This document shows positions 61,014-64,000 of a stretch of 64,000 nt of DNA, piece by piece. The stretch spans positions 2,666,001 to 2,730,000 of the forward strand of contig NZ_FOZL01000001.1 of assembly GCF_900114625.1 (NCBI RefSeq), in the 5' to 3' direction. Origin of the DNA: Granulicella pectinivorans (GTDB taxonomy: Bacteria; Acidobacteriota; Terriglobia; Terriglobales; Acidobacteriaceae). A model generated the notes under the pieces. That model searched no databases, was not told the origin of the DNA, and saw only the letters and a program-made list of their open reading frames with translations. Positions within the stretch are counted from its first letter, which is position 1; every line of letters begins with the position of its first letter. Position numbers and translations under genes: made by a program.

Positions 61014-61974
61014 GATTGTGGTGACGATTGGCGATCCGGCGGGTGTGGGCGCGGAGATTACGTTGAAGGCGTTGCGTGATCCGGAGCTGGTGGACGCGGC
61101 GGACTGGATGGTGGTCGGGGATGCGGGTGCGCTTGAAGCGGTCGATATGGCCTATCGCGATGTGGTCGATCCGCGTGTGACGTTTCTCGATGGCACGTCG
61201 CTGGAGGCGGGGCAGGCGATTGCGTTTGGTGCGATCCGGGCAGAGTATGGGTTGGCTGCGCTCGACTATGTGAGGCGTGCGACGCGGATGTGTCTGAGTG
61301 GTGAGGCGGATGCGATGGTGACGGCGCCGCTGAACAAAGAGGCGGTGAGCATGTCGGGCATGGTGTTTTCCGGCCATACGGAGTTTATTGCTCAACTATG
61401 CGGGGCGACGGAGTCGCGCATGCTGCTGGCGAGCGAACGGCTGGCCACGGTGCATGTGTCGACGCATATTGCGCTGGAGCAGGCGTGCAAGGTGGAGAAG
61501 GACAGGATCGTCAGGACGATTGAGCTGGGTGCGGAGGCGGTGCGGTGGATGCTTGGGCGGGAGCCTCGGATTGGGGTGTGTGGGCTGAATCCCCATGCGG
61601 GAGAGCACACCATGTTTGGCCGGCAGGATTCGGAGGTGATTGCTCCGGCGGTGGAGGAGGCACGTGCGTTGGGCTTCGATTGTTCGGGGCCGCACTCGCC
61701 GGACGCGATCTTTATCCGCGGGGTGCGGAAGGAGTTCGACCTGATTGTGGCGATGTATCACGACCAGGGGCACATCCCGATGAAGCTGATCGACTTTGAG
61801 AAGACGGTGAACATCTCACTGGGGATACCGATCATTCGCACGTCGGTGGATCACGGCACGGCGTTCGACATCGCGGGTAAAGGCAAGGCGGACAGCCAGA
61901 ACATGCAGGCCGCGATGTGGATGGCGGTGCGGATGGCGAAGGGACGGATTGCCGAGGAGGCCTCGATGCCTTAG
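61000..61974 (+). CDS. PdxA-family dehydrogenase, probably the PdxA2 (4-phospho-tetronate) type
   Basis: The ATG at 61000 follows GGAG; 324 residues. The start IVVTIGDPAGVGAEITLKAL, the metal ligands in SGHTEFIA and YHDQGHIPMK, and DHGTAFDIAGKG are all present. PdxA itself oxidises 4-phosphohydroxy-L-threonine in vitamin B6 synthesis. Here the start overlaps a DUF1537 kinase by 14 nt, so oxidation and decarboxylation of 4-phospho-D-threonate or -erythronate to dihydroxyacetone phosphate is more likely. Confidence 0.88.
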   Translation: MRRPRIVVTIGDPAGVGAEITLKALRDPELVDAADWMVVGDAGALEAVDMAYRDVVDPRVTFLDGTSLEAGQAIAFGAIRAEYGLAALDYVRRATRMCLSGEADAMVTAPLNKEAVSMSGMVFSGHTEFIAQLCGATESRMLLASERLATVHVSTHIALEQACKVEKDRIVRTIELGAEAVRWMLGREPRIGVCGLNPHAGEHTMFGRQDSEVIAPAVEEARALGFDCSGPHSPDAIFIRGVRKEFDLIVAMYHDQGHIPMKLIDFEKTVNISLGIPIIRTSVDHGTAFDIAGKGKADSQNMQAAMWMAVRMAKGRIAEEASMP

Positions 61975-62038
61975 GACTTTCCTGAGCACCGCATGATGGG
62001 CCGTGACCCTCCCCCCTTTTGGCTAAAGTATTCTTGGA

Positions 62039-62140
62039 TCACGGTTTAGGTTTGGACTTCGGTTGGAAGTCCAGAGTGCCATGCGTTCTTTCTGGTGCGA
62101 TGGCTCCAGTATAGGCTTTGAGGTCGAACTGGTAGGTCAT
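62039..62140 (-). CDS. Possible 33-residue small protein
   Basis: The ORF starts MTYQFDLKAYTGAIAPE, ends with a Lys/Pro-rich tail (QPKSKPKP) and has AAGGAAATAGAG directly before the ATG, a good ribosome site. It is 29 bp downstream of the next minus-strand gene. Part of it forms a 7-bp hairpin (62054-62072). It may be a real small protein, or the surviving start of a lost gene. Confidence 0.35.
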   Translation of the reverse strand: MTYQFDLKAYTGAIAPERTHGTLDFQPKSKPKP

Positions 62141-62169
62141 CTCTATTTCCTTTGTTTTGTGGAGGATGT

Positions 62170-62565
62170 CTATCCTGGGGGCTTGACGCGCGATTTAGCC
62201 GGTGTTTTGGAGGGTCGATGCGGAATTTTCCCTATGCGCGGGTCGCGCCGGAGGATGAGTTCGACGGCGCGGAGTGCCGATTCTTCGAAGTCGGTCGAGT
62301 CCTGGGGGAGAACCTCCCAGTGGGTGATCTTCCCTCCAAGCAGGGCGATGGGGCGCAGAATGGGAAACTCTTCCCGGAGGCTGGGGAGATCGTGGTCAGA
62401 GCTGACGAGCCAGAGGCCGTTGTCTTCGGGATATTGGGGTTTATCGCGGAGGAAGGCTACGAGCTTTTCTCCGATGTAGATTGCATAGCCGCTGAACATC
62501 GGCTTGACGCGCGGGTGGAGCGAATCAAGGGCCTCGAGGAGAAACGGGTGCGGCGGCTTGGGCAT
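62170..62565 (-). CDS. Conserved small protein, TfoX/YjbR-like fold guess
   Basis: The 131-residue protein begins MPKPPHPFLLEALDSLHPRVKPMFSGYAIYIGEKLVAFLRDKPQ and goes on to DNGLWLVSSDHDLPSLREEFP and LLGGKITHWEVLP. The RVKPMFSGYAIYIGEKL segment recalls the TfoX N-terminal/YjbR-like group. I remember it as a conserved bacterial hypothetical. No catalytic motif or export signal is seen. A perfect 20-bp palindrome ends exactly where the ATG starts, and there is no clear ribosome site. Confidence 0.65.
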   Translation of the reverse strand: MPKPPHPFLLEALDSLHPRVKPMFSGYAIYIGEKLVAFLRDKPQYPEDNGLWLVSSDHDLPSLREEFPILRPIALLGGKITHWEVLPQDSTDFEESALRAVELILRRDPRIGKIPHRPSKTPAKSRVKPPG

Positions 62566-62585
62566 GGGATCAGGTACCTGATCCC
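62566..62585. repeat. Perfect 20-bp palindrome touching the start codon
   Basis: GGGATCAGGTACCTGATCCC reads the same on both strands and is followed by AATTTT on the plus strand. It directly abuts the start of the minus-strand gene at 62565. It could be an operator, a translation-blocking hairpin or a dispersed repeat. Confidence 0.7.
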
Positions 62586-62643
62586 AATTTTACGATCCAC
62601 GTTTCGATGAGGCCGAAGCGTGGGGCACCCGTGGGCCGGTATG

Positions 62644-63025
62644 TCAGCCGGCTTCGTTGGTGGGGACGAGCGGTTCGTCGGTGGATTTGGTCCTGGCTTT
62701 CGAGGGTGGGGTGTGTCCATTGCGTGCCAGCAGACGGGTGGCAGCCGGAGAGTACTTTTGCGCGGTGGTGGCGCCGGCTTGTTGTGTCGATTCGAGGAGA
62801 TCGAAGAGGGGCGCGTGGAGGTCAGCCAGGTTAGCGCGGTTGGCGAGCCAGTAGTTCATCTGGGTGTTGATGTTGATGGTGTACTTGGAGCCCCAGGGCG
62901 GATCGACGGACTCGTTCCAGATGCCTTGCAGGTTTGCGGCGAGCATGCCGGGGCGGGAGCTGGCGATGAGCATGTAGCGGCCGTACTGGAAGTAGATGGG
63001 AATGAGGTGGGGGTCGTCGCCGCCG
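62644..63025 (-). pseudogene. Relic of a GH95 alpha-L-fucosidase-type gene
   Basis: One in-frame stretch reads FQYGRYMLIASSRPGMLAAN, LQGIWNESVDPPWGSKYTIN, INTQMNYWLANRANL and HAPLFDLLES. This is the conserved catalytic-core segment of GH95 fucosidases, where it is normally part of a protein of roughly 800 residues. Only about 90-125 residues survive; after AGATTAQKY the frame turns into unrelated sequence. There is no start, signal peptide or C-terminal domain, so it is a fragment left by deletion. Confidence 0.75.
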
Positions 63026-63100
63026 CGTGATGGGGGCGGCACGCTCGCAGCCACTTTACAGATGGGAACGAACCAGGGGTGAGTGGTGGCGTATGCCTGC

Positions 63101-63997
63101 TCAGGCCGACCTGGATCGGTCGTAGAGCTCACGGCAGAACCAGCCGAGTTGCGCGGCATGGGCGAAGCAGTCCTGAATTTTCTGCGCCTGTTCCTCGGGA
63201 GAGAGCGTGGTGGCTTCGAATGCGTTTGCGAGGGCTTCGCCCAGCGGCACCTGCGCATAGAGAGCCGAGAGGATGAGGAAGGCCTCGCGTTCGATGCGGC
63301 GATAGTAGATGGAGTTATCGAAGCGATGCACTGCGAGATAGACCTTCGACCGCAGCATCTTCGGCAGGCGGATGCGCGTGGATTCCCTGCGTTCAGCGAC
63401 CGCGTTGCTGACGATGTCGGACTCGGGCGTTGCCTTGTGAACGGCTAGGACGAGCTCGTCGACGGGGTAGTTCAGTTCCAGCAGTTGAAGATGAGGCTGC
63501 AACATGAGCGTGGAGTCGTCGTCGAGTTCGCGGAAGTCTTCCTCGACCAGTGGGGAGAGCGAGGCGCGATCGTACGATTCGACGTAGGCCCATTCGAGCT
63601 TTGCCACGTCGACCATCAGCGCATGCCGGCGCGGAGCGAACTCAGGATGCACCGCCAGCCATGCCGGTAGCCTGGCACCGAGGTTGCGCAAGGTGAAGGA
63701 GGTGGAGGGGTTCTCCCTGAGGTAGGCCAGTACGAGGACGTCGAACTTCTTTCTGCCGAGGACAGCCTCTAACGCAGGGAAGTCTTCCGAGACAGCGGCG
63801 ATGACGCGGAACCAGTATTGGCGGTTGTAGATTTCCAGGCGCTCAAAGGACGTGAGCCGGTCGTTGGGCTTGATGTAGCTCTGTGCGATGGCCGTGACGG
63901 ATGCTCCATCCGCGGTGACAGCCTGCATGTCCATGTGCGGGGTCAGGGGACGGCAAACATCGGCGGACATGCGGCGTTGGAGTTCGAGGAGAGTCAT
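63101..63997 (-). CDS. DUF2063 (HvfC/BufC-like) putative DNA-binding-domain protein
   Basis: The 298-residue protein starts MTLLELQRRMSADVCRPL and contains RLTSFERLEIYNRQYWFRVIAAVSEDFPALEAVLGRKKFDVLVLAYLRENPSTSFTLRNLGARLPAWL. This is the DUF2063 N-terminal signature, followed by a helical C-terminal half. Family members are encoded beside DUF692 multinuclear iron oxidases (BufB/HvfB) and act as their partner in modifying peptides. The start sits in an ATGA context 4 bases from the window edge, which would fit overlap with an upstream partner gene that I cannot see. Confidence 0.82.
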   Translation of the reverse strand: MTLLELQRRMSADVCRPLTPHMDMQAVTADGASVTAIAQSYIKPNDRLTSFERLEIYNRQYWFRVIAAVSEDFPALEAVLGRKKFDVLVLAYLRENPSTSFTLRNLGARLPAWLAVHPEFAPRRHALMVDVAKLEWAYVESYDRASLSPLVEEDFRELDDDSTLMLQPHLQLLELNYPVDELVLAVHKATPESDIVSNAVAERRESTRIRLPKMLRSKVYLAVHRFDNSIYYRRIEREAFLILSALYAQVPLGEALANAFEATTLSPEEQAQKIQDCFAHAAQLGWFCRELYDRSRSA

Positions 63998-64000
63998 GTG

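Noticed and set aside
63026..63100. Possible extension of the GH95 relic toward 63258
   Set aside because: The open frame continues only because it overlaps the DUF2063 gene; similarity to GH95 stops near 63025.
1..64000. tRNA, rRNA, CRISPR array, insertion sequence or prophage
   Set aside because: Reading both strands I saw no T-loop/acceptor arrangement, rRNA-like stretch, regular repeat-spacer series, transposase or phage protein.

Overview
The window looks like chromosomal DNA of a high-GC Acidobacteriota of the Terriglobales/Acidobacteriaceae type (Granulicella/Terriglobus/Edaphobacter-like). I infer this from a very long TonB-dependent receptor with an N-terminal carboxypeptidase-regulatory-like domain, two MacB/FtsX permeases of the acidobacterial 'ADOP' type beside a PadR regulator, an RND operon in permease-adaptor-outer membrane factor order, many secreted glycoside hydrolases, and ASH/choice-of-anchor-D and NHL-repeat secreted proteins. 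No rRNA, tRNA, CRISPR array, insertion sequence or phage gene was recognised.

Layout. 1-1.9 kb: 3' part of a secreted NHL-repeat protein. 2-11.4 kb: protein quality control on the minus strand (tig, clpP, clpX and, further on, lon). The usual tig-clpP-clpX-lon order is interrupted by an HxlR regulator/azoreductase pair, a zinc-ribbon-like unknown protein and a secreted SGNH hydrolase. 11.5-15 kb: a membrane-anchored aldose-epimerase-like protein, a family 5 uracil-DNA glycosylase and a dGTPase. 15-27 kb: an ArsR regulator divergent from a tripartite RND efflux operon, then two divergent ADOP permeases with a PadR regulator.

26.9-38 kb: a minus-strand pectin locus: GH28 polygalacturonase, CE8 pectinesterase, TonB receptor, GH2 enzyme and a LacI regulator. 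Five CG-centred palindromes of one consensus precede the receptor and the GH28 gene and probably mark the LacI regulon. 38.6-42.9 kb: a chimeric pseudogene (TonB-receptor scrap plus GH35 tail), an SGNH esterase and a GH67 alpha-glucuronidase. 43-49.5 kb: an amino-sugar operon (SSS symporter, nagB, nagA, GH20 hexosaminidase) with a convergent GntR/FCD regulator.

49.5-56.2 kb: an outer-membrane-like protein; a tightly coupled ECF sigma, anti-sigma and Spy/CpxP-like operon; and a giant secreted nuclease-fold/ASH-repeat protein. 56.2-62 kb: GH78 rhamnosidase divergent from a CE15 glucuronoyl esterase, which overlaps a four-carbon acid-sugar kinase (DUF1537) and a PdxA-type dehydrogenase. 62-64 kb: a possible 33-residue ORF, a conserved small protein behind a perfect 20-bp palindrome, a GH95 fucosidase relic, and a complete DUF2063 (HvfC/BufC-like) gene at the edge.

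Together the middle and right parts form a plant-polysaccharide utilisation region (pectin, glucuronoxylan, rhamnose side chains, amino sugars). At least two enzyme genes in it have decayed (GH35 and GH95). I did not find an unmistakably new system. The best leads are the His-rich extension on trigger factor, the predicted LacI operator set, the sigma/anti-sigma/Spy module, the CE15-kinase-PdxA cassette, and the DUF2063 gene whose partner lies just outside the window.
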